Positions 35,595 to 44,903 of a DNA stretch of 64,000 nucleotides are shown piece by piece. The position numbers and the translations under genes are program-made. This DNA comes from Maricaulis salignorans (GTDB taxonomy: Bacteria; Pseudomonadota; Alphaproteobacteria; Caulobacterales; Maricaulaceae): positions 1 to 64,000 of the forward strand of contig NZ_FNHG01000007.1 in the NCBI RefSeq assembly GCF_900103475.1, read 5' to 3'. Under the pieces are notes generated by a model. It searched no databases. It was not told the DNA's origin and was given only the letters and a program-made list of their open reading frames with translations. The stretch's first letter is position 1, and each line of letters opens with the position of its first letter.

Positions 35595-37358
35595 ATGCCT
35601 TCAATTGCCGATCAGCTCAGTGCGAAACTGGGCGACGCGTTCGCTTCTCTCCAGCTGCCGCGCGAGCTGGGCCGTGTCACGCCTGCGACCAAGTCGGGGA
35701 CGGCGCCCTTCCAGTGCAATGGCGCCATGCCGGCGGCCAAGCAGGCGAAGTGCAATCCGCGCGAGCTGGCCCAGAAAATCGTCGATGCGATTGCCGGCGA
35801 TGCGCTGATCGCCGCCGTCGAGATCGCCGGACCGGGCTTCATCAATCTGACCCCGGCCCAGAGCGCCTATGATGCGCGCGCCGCCGAGATCGCCGGCGAT
35901 GACCGCGCCGGTGCTCCCCTGACAGACGCGCCGCGCAAGGTGATGATTGATTTTGGCGGTCCCAATGTCGCCAAGCCGATGCATGTCGGCCATTTGCGCT
36001 CCTCGGTGCTGGGTGACAGCCTGCAGCGCCTGCTGCGCTTTCGCGGCGATGATGTGGTGTCCGATATCCATCTCGGCGATTGGGGCCTGCAAATGGGGCA
36101 TCTCATCACTGAGCTGCGCGAAGAACAGCCGGACCTGCCCTATTTCGACGCGGATTATTCCGGTCCCTATCCGGATACGCCGCCGGTCAATATCGATGAT
36201 CTGGCTCGGCTCTATCCCCTTGCCTCGAAGAAGGCCAAGGATAATGCCGACCGTCTCGAGCTGTCGCGCACGGCCACAGCCGAGCTGCAGGCCGGACGCC
36301 CGGGCTATCGGGCATTGCTGAACCATTTCATCGCGGTCTCGATCACGGCACTGAAGCAGGATTTCGATGCGCTCGGCGTGCATTTCGACCTGTGGAAGGG
36401 CGAGAGCGATGTCGATCCGCTCATCCCGGCCATGGTCGAGGATTTCAAACAGCGCGGCATTGCCGAGCTCAGCGATGGTGCCTGGGTGATCCACATCGCC
36501 CGCGAGGATGACAAGAAGGAATTGCCACCGCTCATCCTCGTCACCTCTGGCGGCGCTTCGCTCTATGGCACGACCGATCTGGCGACGATCCTCGATCGCA
36601 AGGCGAATTTCGCGCCGGACCTGACGCTCTATGTCGTCGACAGCGCCCAGGGCAATCATTTCCAGCAAGTCTTCCGCGCCGCCGAAAAGGCCGGCCTGGT
36701 GAAGGAAGGCGCGCTCGAGCATGTCAATTTCGGTTCGGTGAACGGGACGGACGGCAAGCGGCTTCGTACCCGCGATGGCGGCACATTCCGGCTCGCCGAT
36801 CTGATTGCCTCCGCCATTGAACGCGCCGATCAACGCCTCAAGGAGGCCGGTCTGGCCGCCGATGTCGGGGCCGAGGAGCACGCCCGCGTCGCCCGCATGG
36901 TCGGGTTGGCGGCGATCAAATTCGCCGATCTGCAAAATTACCGCACCACGAATTACGTGTTCGACCTGGATCGTTTCACCAGTTTTGAAGGCAAGACCGG
37001 TCCCTATCTTCTCTACGCCGCCGTCCGGGTGAAATCGCTGATGCGCAAGGCGGCGGACGCTGGTGTCAAGCCGGGCAGGATTTCGGTCCAGGCTGACGAG
37101 GAGCGCGATCTGGTGCTGGCCCTTGATGCGTTTGGATCGGCGATTGATCAGGCGATCGATAATCGCGCACCCAATGCCTTGTGTGACCACGCCTTCTCGC
37201 TGGCCCAGGCCTTCTCGAAATTCTACTCCGCCTGTCCGATCCTCGCGGCACCGGATGATGCGACGAAGGCCTCCCGCCTGGCGCTGGCCGAGGCGACGCT
37301 GAAACAACTTGAGCTCAGCCTGCAACTGCTCGGCATGGAAGCGCCAGACCGCATGTAG
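35595..37358 (+). CDS. argS: arginyl-tRNA synthetase
   Basis: A 587-residue class I synthetase. The HIGH-type motif lies in NVAKPMHVGHLRSSVLGD near residue 125-142. The KMSK region is the degenerate form usual for ArgRS (GTDGKRLRTRDGGTFRL). The C-terminal DALR anticodon-binding domain (KFYSACPILAA and following) is complete. A 610-codon antisense open frame runs through it and is not a gene. Confidence 0.97.
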   Translation: MPSIADQLSAKLGDAFASLQLPRELGRVTPATKSGTAPFQCNGAMPAAKQAKCNPRELAQKIVDAIAGDALIAAVEIAGPGFINLTPAQSAYDARAAEIAGDDRAGAPLTDAPRKVMIDFGGPNVAKPMHVGHLRSSVLGDSLQRLLRFRGDDVVSDIHLGDWGLQMGHLITELREEQPDLPYFDADYSGPYPDTPPVNIDDLARLYPLASKKAKDNADRLELSRTATAELQAGRPGYRALLNHFIAVSITALKQDFDALGVHFDLWKGESDVDPLIPAMVEDFKQRGIAELSDGAWVIHIAREDDKKELPPLILVTSGGASLYGTTDLATILDRKANFAPDLTLYVVDSAQGNHFQQVFRAAEKAGLVKEGALEHVNFGSVNGTDGKRLRTRDGGTFRLADLIASAIERADQRLKEAGLAADVGAEEHARVARMVGLAAIKFADLQNYRTTNYVFDLDRFTSFEGKTGPYLLYAAVRVKSLMRKAADAGVKPGRISVQADEERDLVLALDAFGSAIDQAIDNRAPNALCDHAFSLAQAFSKFYSACPILAAPDDATKASRLALAEATLKQLELSLQLLGMEAPDRM

Positions 37359-37360
37359 CG

Positions 37361-37378
37361 CTCCCCCGAACGGGGGAG
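37361..37378 (+). terminator. GC hairpin after argS
   Basis: CTCCCCC-gaac-GGGGGAG forms a perfect 7-bp stem directly after the argS stop, without a T-run. It may stop transcription or stabilise the 3' end. Confidence 0.4.
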
Positions 37379-37431
37379 GGTGCGAGCCCTGCGATCCGCT
37401 AGCTTGCCCGGGGTAACCGTGGAGAATGGGC

Positions 37432-37827
37432 ATGCCCGCACCAGCGCTTTTAGCCAGCCTTCTATTTGTTCAGCCGGTCACCGCCGGGTTTAGTGAGGAT
37501 CCGGCACAGGCCTCGATTTGGCTGCAGCAGGCCTGCCGCATTCAGCAGGTCGGCTATAGTGGCGGCGTGCCGGTAGACCACACTGAGTTCTGCACCTGTT
37601 TTGACCGCAATCTGCGCGAAGCGAGCACGGACGATGTCTACCGCGTTTTCGCGTTGGGCTCGCAAGGCGCCGTGCGCGAACAGGGTCTGATCGAGGATTG
37701 GGAATCAGCCCGCGACACCGCGGCGGCGGAGGCTGGTGCGATGGCACCGGAGGTGCAGGCAAGCTTCACGACGATTTTGCAAAGCTCGCTGATGGCTTGC
37801 ATGAATTTCTCCTTTCAGGGCGAATAG
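37432..37827 (+). CDS. small exported protein with four cysteines
   Basis: A 131-residue protein with a signal peptide (about 1-19, ending PVTAG) and four Cys in the mature part (QQACRIQ, EFCTCFDR, MACMNF), consistent with a small periplasmic helical protein stabilised by disulfides. No family is recognised. GGAG is 7 bases before ATG 37432. It lies between argS and the glycine riboswitch. Confidence 0.7.
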   Translation: MPAPALLASLLFVQPVTAGFSEDPAQASIWLQQACRIQQVGYSGGVPVDHTEFCTCFDRNLREASTDDVYRVFALGSQGAVREQGLIEDWESARDTAAAEAGAMAPEVQASFTTILQSSLMACMNFSFQGE

Positions 37828-37860
37828 GCCGCCGGACCGGGCATTTCACGTCTTCGCGCA

Positions 37861-37888
37861 TTGACTCTGCGCCGGCATATTCTAAGAG
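37861..37888 (+). promoter_or_regulatory. possible promoter ahead of the glycine riboswitch
   Basis: TTGACT (37861-37866) and TAAGAG (37883-37888) with a 16-base spacer. The -35 is good and the -10 weak. It would start the transcript about 50 bases before the aptamers. Confidence 0.35.
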
Positions 37889-37940
37889 TGCGCAGCAACT
37901 GACAGGCCCGTCGCGAGACGCGCCTGGCGGGCTATATCTC

Positions 37941-38130
37941 CTCGCGGGAGAGACCGGCGAATAGGCCGGCGCCGAAGGCGCAACCGCCCCGGAAACGCTC
38001 AGGCAGACGGACCGCGAGAGAGTCAAACGCTGGAAAGTGAGTGGGGCCACCAGGCTTTAACTCCACCGACGGAGCAAGCGTGTCTCGCAAGGGCGGGTTC
38101 GCGCGGAATCTCTCAGGTCACGGGACAGCG
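37941..38130 (+). promoter_or_regulatory. tandem glycine riboswitch upstream of gcvT
   Basis: Two glycine aptamers lie head to tail. Aptamer I spans 37941-38018, closed by CTCGCGG/CCGCGAG, and contains the conserved GCCGAAGGCGCAA and CGGAAACGCTCAGGCA pieces. Aptamer II spans 38028-38130, closed by CGCTG/CAGCG, and contains CACCGACGGAGCAAGCG and AATCTCTCAGGT. A linker of about 9 bases joins them. The class binds glycine and in gcv operons normally turns expression on when glycine is abundant. The expression platform lies between 38131 and the gcvT start at 38193; the exact mechanism (transcription or translation) cannot be read by eye. Confidence 0.95.
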
Positions 38131-38192
38131 GGGGCGACGACTTGCCGGCGGATCACCGCAGGCAGGATCAGCGCTCTTGTCAGGACCCGTCA

Positions 38193-39290
38193 ATGACCGA
38201 AATTCTCAATAAAACCCCACTCCACGCCCTCCATGTCGAACTTGGCGGCAAGATGGTCCCGTTCGCGGGCTATGACATGCCGGTGCAATACCCGTTGGGC
38301 ATTATGGGTGAGCACAAGCAGACCCGCGAGAAGGCCGGTCTCTTCGACGTCTCCCATATGGGCCAGGCGCGCTATACCGGCGATGAGGCCGCGCTCGAGG
38401 CGCTGCTGACCTGCGATCTCGCCCTGCTCGGCGCGGGCGAACAGAAATACACGCTTCTGCTCAATGACCAGGGCGGTATCCGCGACGATCTGATGGTCTC
38501 GCGTCCGGATGGCGATGGCATTTTCCTCGTCGTCAACGCAGCGATGAAGGACCAGGATTTCGCCCATCTTGAGGCTGGCACCGCCGGCAAGGGCAAGCTG
38601 GTCCGGCTGGAGGACCGCGCGCTGCTGGCGCTGCAGGGCCCGGCCGCGAAAGATGTGATGGCGCGGCTCTGCCCCGATGCCAGCAAGCTGATCTTCATGC
38701 AGTGCGGCGCGTTCACGCTCGATGGCGTCGAGGTGTTGGTGTCGCGTTCGGGCTACACTGGCGAGGACGGGTTCGAGATCTCCATCCCGCAAGCCGATGC
38801 GGTCCGTATTGCACGGCTCCTGCTGGCCCAGGATGAGGTTGAGGCGATTGGCCTGGGGGCGCGCGATTCGCTGCGCCTGGAAGCCGGGCTCTGCCTGTAT
38901 GGCCATGACATGGACACGACGCGCACGCCGGTTGAGGCCTCGCTGATCTGGGCCCTGGCCAAGACTCGCCGCGAGCGCGGTGATTTCCCTGGCGCCGCCA
39001 TCATCCAGCAACAGATCGACGCCAAGACCTCACAAAAGCGGATCGGCCTGACCCTGTCCGGCGCCCCGGCCCGCGAAGGTGCCGAGATCGCGACCAAGGA
39101 CGGCAAGATCGTCGGCGTCGTCACCTCGGGCGGTTTCGGGCCGACCTTCAATGGTCCGGTGGCGATGGGCTATGTCGAGCGTGATTTCATGGCCGAAGGC
39201 ACCGAACTCGACCTGATCGTGCGCGGCAAGCCACGTGCGGCCACAGTGACCAAGCTTCCATTCGTCCCGCACAATTTCTTCCGGGGCTAA
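38193..39290 (+). CDS. gcvT: glycine cleavage system aminomethyltransferase (T protein)
   Basis: A 365-residue enzyme that moves the methylene carbon from the H-protein-bound aminomethyl group to tetrahydrofolate, releasing ammonia. The N-terminus [20 protein letters not shown] and the catalytic-region FDVSHMGQ are typical, as is [17 protein letters not shown] lies 7-8 bases before ATG 38193. First gene of the gcv operon, under the tandem glycine riboswitch. Confidence 0.97.
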   Translation: MTEILNKTPLHALHVELGGKMVPFAGYDMPVQYPLGIMGEHKQTREKAGLFDVSHMGQARYTGDEAALEALLTCDLALLGAGEQKYTLLLNDQGGIRDDLMVSRPDGDGIFLVVNAAMKDQDFAHLEAGTAGKGKLVRLEDRALLALQGPAAKDVMARLCPDASKLIFMQCGAFTLDGVEVLVSRSGYTGEDGFEISIPQADAVRIARLLLAQDEVEAIGLGARDSLRLEAGLCLYGHDMDTTRTPVEASLIWALAKTRRERGDFPGAAIIQQQIDAKTSQKRIGLTLSGAPAREGAEIATKDGKIVGVVTSGGFGPTFNGPVAMGYVERDFMAEGTELDLIVRGKPRAATVTKLPFVPHNFFRG

Positions 39291-39330
39291 TTCCAATCAA
39301 TCCAGAACCAGCTGGAGCAGGAGACAAATC

Positions 39331-39696
39331 ATGACCACGCGTTACACCGAAGACCATGAATGGATCACCGTTGACGGCGATGTCGCAACCGTCGGCATCA
39401 CCGTCCACGCCGCCGAACAGCTCGGCGATGTCGTGTTTGTCGAATTGCCCGATACCGGCAAGACGCTGGCGAAGGGCGATGAGTTCGCCGTCGTCGAATC
39501 GGTCAAGGCCGCCTCGGAAGTCTACGCTCCGATCGATGGCGAGATCATCGCCATTAATTCGGTGCTCGACGATGCGCCGGCAACCGTCAATGAAGACGCT
39601 GCCGGTGCCGGCTGGTTCGTCAAGATCAAGATGTCGGATGCCTCCCAGCTCGACGGTCTGATGGACGAAGCCGCCTATAACGCCCACATCGCATAA
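39331..39696 (+). CDS. gcvH: glycine cleavage system H protein
   Basis: A 121-residue lipoyl carrier shuttling the aminomethyl group between P, T and L proteins. The lipoylated Lys is in [16 protein letters not shown], at about residue 59-60 of the biotinyl/lipoyl fold. It starts 40 bases after gcvT. Confidence 0.98.
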   Translation: MTTRYTEDHEWITVDGDVATVGITVHAAEQLGDVVFVELPDTGKTLAKGDEFAVVESVKAASEVYAPIDGEIIAINSVLDDAPATVNEDAAGAGWFVKIKMSDASQLDGLMDEAAYNAHIA

Positions 39697-39706
39697 GGCT
39701 GATTTC

Positions 39707-41050
39707 ATGCGTTACCTCCCCCATATCGATTCCGACCGCAAGGCGATGCTCGAGGCGATTGGCGTCGCTTCGATCGACGATCTCTTCACCGATGTGCCCG
39801 AAGCGGCGCGCCTGAAAGGGCTGGTCGATCTGCCGCTTAAACAGGGTGAACTCGCGGTCGAGCGCGCCATGTCGGCCATGGCTTCGAAAAATATCTCGGC
39901 CGGCTCGGTGCCGTTCTTCGTGGGGGCGGGGGCCTATCGCCACCATATTCCGGCGACCGTGGATCATCTGATCCAGCGCTCCGAATTTCTCACTGCCTAC
40001 ACGCCCTACCAGCCGGAGATCAGTCAGGGGACCTTGCAGACCCTGTTTGAATTCCAGACCCAGGTCGCGCTTCTGACCGGCATGGATGTCGCCAACGCCT
40101 CGATGTATGACGGTTCCACCGCCTGCGCCGAAGCGGTGATGATGGCGGCGCGTGTGACCAAGCGCGACAAGGCTGTGATGGCCGGCACGGTGCATCCGCA
40201 CTATGTCGAGGCGAGCAAGACGCTGGCGAAATACTCCGATGTCGAGATTGCCGTCACCCAGCCGTCGGTCGGCGGGCTGGACGAGCTGATTGCGGCGATC
40301 GACGAGACCACGGCCTGCGTCGTGGTGCAGACGCCGGATATTTTCGGTCAGCTGCATGATTTGCGTGCCATCTCCGAAATTGCCCACGCCAAGGGCGCGC
40401 TGGTGATCGCGGTCTTCACCGAAACCGTCTCGCTCGGCCTGGTCGAGGCACCCGGTGATATGGGGGCCGATATCGCGGTTGGCGAAGGCCAGTCGATTGG
40501 TGTCGGGCTGAATTTCGGCGGCCCCTATGTCGGTTTGTTTGCCTGCAAGAATGAGCGCAATTTCATCCGGCAAATGCCCGGACGTCTGGCTGGCGAAACC
40601 GTCGATGCCGATGGCCGCCGCGGCTATGTGCTCACCCTCTCAACGCGCGAGCAGCATATCCGCCGCGAGAAGGCGACGTCGAATATCTGCACTAATGCCG
40701 GTCTGTGTTCGCTGGCCTTCACCATCCATATGACCCTGCTCGGCGAAGCCGGCCTTCGTACACTGGCGCGTCTCAATCACGAGACCGCCTGCGAACTGGC
40801 CGACCGGCTCGGTTCGATCGAGGGCGTTGAAGTCCTCAATTCCAGCTTCTTCAATGAATTCACCTTGCGCCTGCCCAAACCGGCGGCCGAGGTGGTCGAT
40901 GAGCTGGCCCGTATCGGCGTGCTCGGCGGCGTGCCCGCCAGCCGGCTCTATCCCGGCCAGTTCGAGGATCTCCTCCTCGTGACGGCGACGGAAACCAATA
41001 CCGAGAGCGATATGATCGTGTTCGAAAAAGCCTTGCGGGGTGTCCTCTGA
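39707..41050 (+). CDS. gcvPA: glycine dehydrogenase (decarboxylating) subunit 1
   Basis: A 447-residue protein equal to the N-terminal half of single-chain GcvP. Hallmarks include [29 protein letters not shown] and [22 protein letters not shown]. It contains no PLP lysine; the partner subunit provides it. The stop and the next start share one base (TGATG). Confidence 0.97.
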   Translation: MRYLPHIDSDRKAMLEAIGVASIDDLFTDVPEAARLKGLVDLPLKQGELAVERAMSAMASKNISAGSVPFFVGAGAYRHHIPATVDHLIQRSEFLTAYTPYQPEISQGTLQTLFEFQTQVALLTGMDVANASMYDGSTACAEAVMMAARVTKRDKAVMAGTVHPHYVEASKTLAKYSDVEIAVTQPSVGGLDELIAAIDETTACVVVQTPDIFGQLHDLRAISEIAHAKGALVIAVFTETVSLGLVEAPGDMGADIAVGEGQSIGVGLNFGGPYVGLFACKNERNFIRQMPGRLAGETVDADGRRGYVLTLSTREQHIRREKATSNICTNAGLCSLAFTIHMTLLGEAGLRTLARLNHETACELADRLGSIEGVEVLNSSFFNEFTLRLPKPAAEVVDELARIGVLGGVPASRLYPGQFEDLLLVTATETNTESDMIVFEKALRGVL

Positions 41051-42639
41051 TGGCAATGAATACTCAAGGGCGTCCGACCCGCATGGCCGAAAATGTCGCC
41101 ACCGGCGGCTATGGCGATACCGTCTCCGGCTCACGCGGGCTGGAACAGGCCGAACCGCTGATCTTCGAGCGCGGTGGTGTTGAAAACACCGGCGTTGATT
41201 TCCCGGCTCCCAAGGGCAGCAAGACCCGTCTTGGCGGTCTCGAACGCACGGCACCGATTGGGCTGCCGGGTCTGTCCGAGCCGGAAACCATGCGCCATTA
41301 TGTGCGCCTGAGCCGGAAGAATTACGCCATCGATCTGGGCCTCTACCCGCTCGGTTCGTGCACGATGAAGCATAATCCGCGGCTCAATGAGAAAGTCGCG
41401 CGCATGCCCGGCTTTGCCGATGTGCACCCGCTGCAGCCGGCCTCGACCGTGCAGGGCGCCTATGAAGTGATGGACGTATTGGCGCATTGGCTGCTGAAAC
41501 TGACCGGCATGCCGGCCGTCGCCCTGTCGCCGAAAGCCGGCGCTCATGGCGAGTTTTGCGGCATGATGGCGATCCGCGCCCGTCTCGACGCCGATGGCGA
41601 AACCGGCCGCCGCCGGGTGCTTGTTCCAGAATCAGCCCATGGCACCAATCCGGCGACCGCTGTGCAGTGCGGCTTCACCGTCGACGAGATCCCGGCCGAT
41701 GCCGGTGGCCGCGTTGATATGGCGGCACTGAAGGCCAAGCTCGGGGATGATGTCGCCGGCATCATGCTGACCAATCCCAATACCTGCGGTCTGTTCGAGC
41801 GTGACATCAGGGAGATCGCCGATCTGATCCATGGTTGCGGTGGCTATTTCTACTGCGACGGTGCCAATTTCAACGCCATTGTCGGACGTGTCCGTCCCGG
41901 CGATCTCGGCGTTGATGCGATGCATATCAATCTGCACAAGACTTTCTCGACGCCGCATGGCGGCGGTGGTCCCGGTGCCGGCCCGACCGTGTTGTCCGAA
42001 GCCCTGGCGCCATTTGCGCCACTGCCTTTGCTGATGATTGATCGCGATAATCCCAAGGGCATGGCGATCATGCACATGGCCGAGCATGAGAGCGAGCTCG
42101 ACGGCAAGGATCTGCATCCGTTCGGCCGCATGGCGGCTTTCCATGGCCAGATGGGCATGTTCACCCGTGCGCTCACCTATATGATGAGCCATGGCTCGGA
42201 TGGCCTCAAACAGGTCGCGGATGATGCCGTGCTCAACGCCAATTATATCCTGGCGGGCCTGAAGGGTGTGATGACGCAGGCCTTCGAGGGCCATTGCATG
42301 CATGAAGCCCTGTTCGATGACCGCTTCCTCAAGGGCACGGGCGTTACCACGCTCGATTTCGCCAAGGCGATGATCGATGAGGGTTATCATCCGATGACGA
42401 TGTATTTCCCGCTCGTCGTCCACGGTGCCATGCTGATCGAGCCAACCGAGACCGAATCCAAGGGCGGCCTCGATCGTTTCATCGAAGTGATGGAATCGCT
42501 CGCCCTGGCGGCCAAGGCCGGCGAGACGGCTCGCTTCCAGGCGGCCCCGGTCCACGCCCCGCTCAAACGTCTCGATGAAACCCGCGCCGCCCGCCAGCCT
42601 GTGCTGCGCTGGACGCCCGCCGCCGACGCGGCGGAATAG
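41050..42639 (+). CDS. gcvPB: glycine dehydrogenase (decarboxylating) subunit 2
   Basis: A 529-residue PLP-dependent subunit with the cofactor Lys in MHINLHKTFSTPHGGGGPGAG. With GcvPA it forms the alpha2beta2 P protein that decarboxylates glycine and loads the aminomethyl group onto GcvH. The segment LYPLGSCTMKHNPRLNE is typical of this branch. A hairpin follows the stop. The L protein (lpd) is not in the window, as expected for a shared subunit. Confidence 0.97.
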   Translation: MAMNTQGRPTRMAENVATGGYGDTVSGSRGLEQAEPLIFERGGVENTGVDFPAPKGSKTRLGGLERTAPIGLPGLSEPETMRHYVRLSRKNYAIDLGLYPLGSCTMKHNPRLNEKVARMPGFADVHPLQPASTVQGAYEVMDVLAHWLLKLTGMPAVALSPKAGAHGEFCGMMAIRARLDADGETGRRRVLVPESAHGTNPATAVQCGFTVDEIPADAGGRVDMAALKAKLGDDVAGIMLTNPNTCGLFERDIREIADLIHGCGGYFYCDGANFNAIVGRVRPGDLGVDAMHINLHKTFSTPHGGGGPGAGPTVLSEALAPFAPLPLLMIDRDNPKGMAIMHMAEHESELDGKDLHPFGRMAAFHGQMGMFTRALTYMMSHGSDGLKQVADDAVLNANYILAGLKGVMTQAFEGHCMHEALFDDRFLKGTGVTTLDFAKAMIDEGYHPMTMYFPLVVHGAMLIEPTETESKGGLDRFIEVMESLALAAKAGETARFQAAPVHAPLKRLDETRAARQPVLRWTPAADAAE

Positions 42640-43090
42640 TTGAATGACAGGCGCCTCCCACCGGCCCGGCCGGGGGAGGCGGCTCTCACTGGTCCGCGCC
42701 ACCCATCCGGGGCCCGGATGGTCCGTGACAAATCTTTCATGCGAAATCCGGCGCACGCATCTTGTGTTTGCGCCGGTGAAGCCGCATCTGAAGAGGGCTG
42801 CGGGCCACTCGGTAAGCGGTAAATTATGAGTTCCTCTGTCCGGTTGCCGGCCGGCAGGGCGCGCTCGATCGCTGAGTGACGGGATGATTACCTGCCCTGA
42901 CAGGCGGGCCCCATGAATCCGGTGCGCATATACAACAGCCGTGATGGGAGTCGCAGGCACTGCCTGATTTTCGGCTCTTTTGCCTCGCATTGGGGTCAAG
43001 TTTACGAATTAGATGTTATCTAATCAGTCCTGAGACCGGCCCCGATGCCGGCGGCATTCCGGGCAGATGGTTTATAAGGATGGTCACCAC
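42640..43090. other. gap after the gcv operon
   Basis: About 450 bases with no credible gene. It starts with a hairpin (42653-42660 with 42675-42682, CGCCTCCC/GGGAGGCG, no T-run) that may end the gcv transcript. It later holds an AT-rich perfect dyad at 43008-43024 ahead of the next gene. The rest shows nothing I recognise. Confidence 0.65.
43008..43024. promoter_or_regulatory. AT-rich perfect dyad upstream of the small membrane protein
   Basis: ATTAGAT-gtt-ATCTAAT is a perfect 7-bp inverted repeat with 3-base centre, 67 bases before ATG 43091. Its composition contrasts with the GC-rich surroundings. It could be an operator for an unidentified regulator or part of a promoter. Confidence 0.35.
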
Positions 43091-43384
43091 ATGAACGAGG
43101 CGCTGAACGGATTGGCACGGTCGAACGCATTCGGTGCGGCGATTGTGTTCGTGATCCGCACCGTTGTTATCTCGGTCGGTGTGATCCTGATGATCCTCGC
43201 CGTGCCCGTTGCTTTTGTGACCCCGCTCATCCCGGTTGGGCTGCCGATGGGCCTGTTCGGTCTGGTCCTGGTCGCTGCGGCTTCCAAGACTGCCCACACT
43301 TTCATCACCGATGGCCTGCGCCGTTTCCCCTGGGTGTGGAAGCGCGTCCGCTTCGCCTTTGGTGAGAAGGACGCTGCCGAATAG
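43091..43384 (+). CDS. small membrane protein with two helices
   Basis: A 97-residue protein with two hydrophobic segments (about 15-40 and 42-65: VILMILAVPVAFVTPLIPVG, then LPMGLFGLVLVAAASK) and a basic C-terminus RRFPWVWKRVRF that should face the cytoplasm. The layout is reminiscent of DUF454-like or PGPGW-type small membrane proteins, but I cannot assign it. AAGGA precedes ATG 43091. It ends at the shared bidirectional terminator, convergent with the atp operon. Confidence 0.75.
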   Translation: MNEALNGLARSNAFGAAIVFVIRTVVISVGVILMILAVPVAFVTPLIPVGLPMGLFGLVLVAAASKTAHTFITDGLRRFPWVWKRVRFAFGEKDAAE

Positions 43385-43414
43385 GCCGCGTCTCCCGGTG
43401 ATTTCCAGGCAAAG

Positions 43415-43448
43415 AAAAAGGCCCGCAGCGATCACTGCGGGCCTTTTT
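43415..43448. terminator. bidirectional rho-independent terminator
   Basis: A 9-bp stem GGCCCGCAG (43420-43428) with CTGCGGGCC (43435-43443) is flanked by AAAAA on the left and TTTTT on the right, so it can terminate both the membrane-protein transcript and the leftward atp operon. Confidence 0.93.
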
Positions 43449-43471
43449 GCTGTCTGGGATTCCAGCCGGGT

Positions 43472-43975
43472 CTAGTTGAACTGGGCGCCAACCTGCTTGA
43501 TGTCGGCATCCACCAGCTTGTTCAGATCCGCCTTCTTCAGCGAGGAGGTGAGCAATTGCTCGGCCGCCCTGGCGGCCAGATCGGCCGCGGCAGCCCGGAC
43601 ATCGGCCGCAGCAGAGGCTTCCGCCTGGGCGATACGTTGCTCGGCCAGAACCGTCCGACGCTCGAGGCGTTCGGCCATGTCCTCGCGAGCCTGCTTCTTC
43701 AGCATTTTCGCTTCATTCTTGGCCTGGGCGACAATCGCTGCAGCCTCTTCGACGGCATCCTGCTGGCGGCGCTGGAAGCTGGCGAGCAATTCCTGGGCCT
43801 CGTCACGCAGGCGGCGTGCTTCGGCGATCTCGTCGGCAATCCCCTGGGCGCGGGCGTCCAGTTGCTTGGCGACGAGGCCAGGTACGCGGACATAGATCAG
43901 CGCACCGATGACGATGAAGAATGACAGGGCGACCCAGAAGGCCGCTTCGTTTGGATGGATCCAGTCGAGTGTCAT
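43472..43975 (-). CDS. atpF: ATP synthase F0 subunit b
   Basis: A 167-residue peripheral-stalk subunit with one N-terminal membrane helix (about 10-30) and a long coiled coil (about 40-150). Last gene of the F0 operon, 12 bases after the b' gene. It lacks the extra N-terminal extension of its partner. Ends at the bidirectional terminator. Confidence 0.95.
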   Translation of the reverse strand: MTLDWIHPNEAAFWVALSFFIVIGALIYVRVPGLVAKQLDARAQGIADEIAEARRLRDEAQELLASFQRRQQDAVEEAAAIVAQAKNEAKMLKKQAREDMAERLERRTVLAEQRIAQAEASAAADVRAAAADLAARAAEQLLTSSLKKADLNKLVDADIKQVGAQFN

Positions 43976-43987
43976 GATGTGCGTCCC

Positions 43988-44587
43988 CTAGCGGCCGTCA
44001 CTGACGGCAGACTGGATCGACTTGTCGTCGAGTTCGGTCCCCGTCAATTGAACGATAATGGCCCGTGTGGCGTCGACAGCGATCGTTTCGACGTTTGCCA
44101 GTGCCTTGGTCCGCATGTCGGCAATGCGCGTCTCAGCGGCATCCTGACGCTTGGCGATTTCGAGATCGGCCTGGGCGGCCTCGGCGGCCATGGCCTTGTC
44201 GACCTCGGCCCGGTTGCCCAGGGCCAGGGCGTGAGCCTTGGCGCGGGCATCCGAGAGCAGGCGTTCGTATTCGGCCGACGAATCGTCAGCTTTCTGCTTG
44301 AGGTCGGCGGCCGCATCGAGATCGTCTGCGATACGGTCACGCCGTTCTTCAATGGCATTGCGGATGCGCGGAAGGACAACCTTCCACATCATCAGATAGA
44401 GCAGGGTGAAGGTGACCGCCAGCCAGAACAATTGTCCTGGCCAGGTCGAGACGTCCAGCTGCGGCAGACCACCGCTGGCATGTGCCTCGGCGGCATGTTC
44501 GACCACCGCATGAGCCGGATCGGATGAGGCTTCGCCATGCGGCTGCGCCTGGCCGACCAGCCATGTGGATTCGGAGAAATTGATCAT
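43988..44587 (-). CDS. ATP synthase F0 subunit b'
   Basis: A 199-residue divergent b subunit forming the peripheral stalk heterodimer with AtpF, as in photosynthetic and many alphaproteobacterial ATP synthases. An N-terminal extension of about 55 residues rich in Ala and His precedes the membrane helix (PGQLFWLAVTFTLLYLMMW), followed by a coiled coil. The open frame has a TTG at 44593; ATG 44587, with AAGAG upstream, is the more likely start. Confidence 0.94.
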   Translation of the reverse strand: MINFSESTWLVGQAQPHGEASSDPAHAVVEHAAEAHASGGLPQLDVSTWPGQLFWLAVTFTLLYLMMWKVVLPRIRNAIEERRDRIADDLDAAADLKQKADDSSAEYERLLSDARAKAHALALGNRAEVDKAMAAEAAQADLEIAKRQDAAETRIADMRTKALANVETIAVDATRAIIVQLTGTELDDKSIQSAVSDGR

Positions 44588-44630
44588 CTTCAATGCTCTT
44601 TGAACGGCAATGGGAGCGGGTGGAGACGGA

Positions 44631-44855
44631 TCAACCGAAGAGGATGATCATCGCCACGACGAAACCCAGAAGACCGGTGAACTCGGTCAGGGCGAAGCCG
44701 ATCAGGAGGGTGGTGAACTGACCTGCGGCGGCAGACGGGTTGCGCAGTGCGCCCGAAAGATAGCTGGCGAAGATGGTACCGATACCGACGCCGGCGCCTG
44801 CGAGGGCGAGAGCTGCAATGCCTGCACCGATTTGCTTGGCTGCTTCGATTTCCAT
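44631..44855 (-). CDS. atpE: ATP synthase F0 subunit c
   Basis: A 74-residue proteolipid of two helices that forms the rotor ring. The proton-binding carboxylate is the Glu in FALTEFTGLLG, and the polar loop is ALRNPSA. AGGAG lies 7 bases before ATG 44855. It sits between subunits a and b'. Confidence 0.97.
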   Translation of the reverse strand: MEIEAAKQIGAGIAALALAGAGVGIGTIFASYLSGALRNPSAAAGQFTTLLIGFALTEFTGLLGFVVAMIILFG

Positions 44856-44903
44856 GGGATGGCTCCTGTTGAATAAGGTGTGTGGCTGGAAGGGTGAAAA
44901 ACT

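Noticed and set aside
35601-37433. 610-codon minus-strand frame opposite argS
   Set aside because: argS is unmistakable on the other strand and the antisense product matches nothing.
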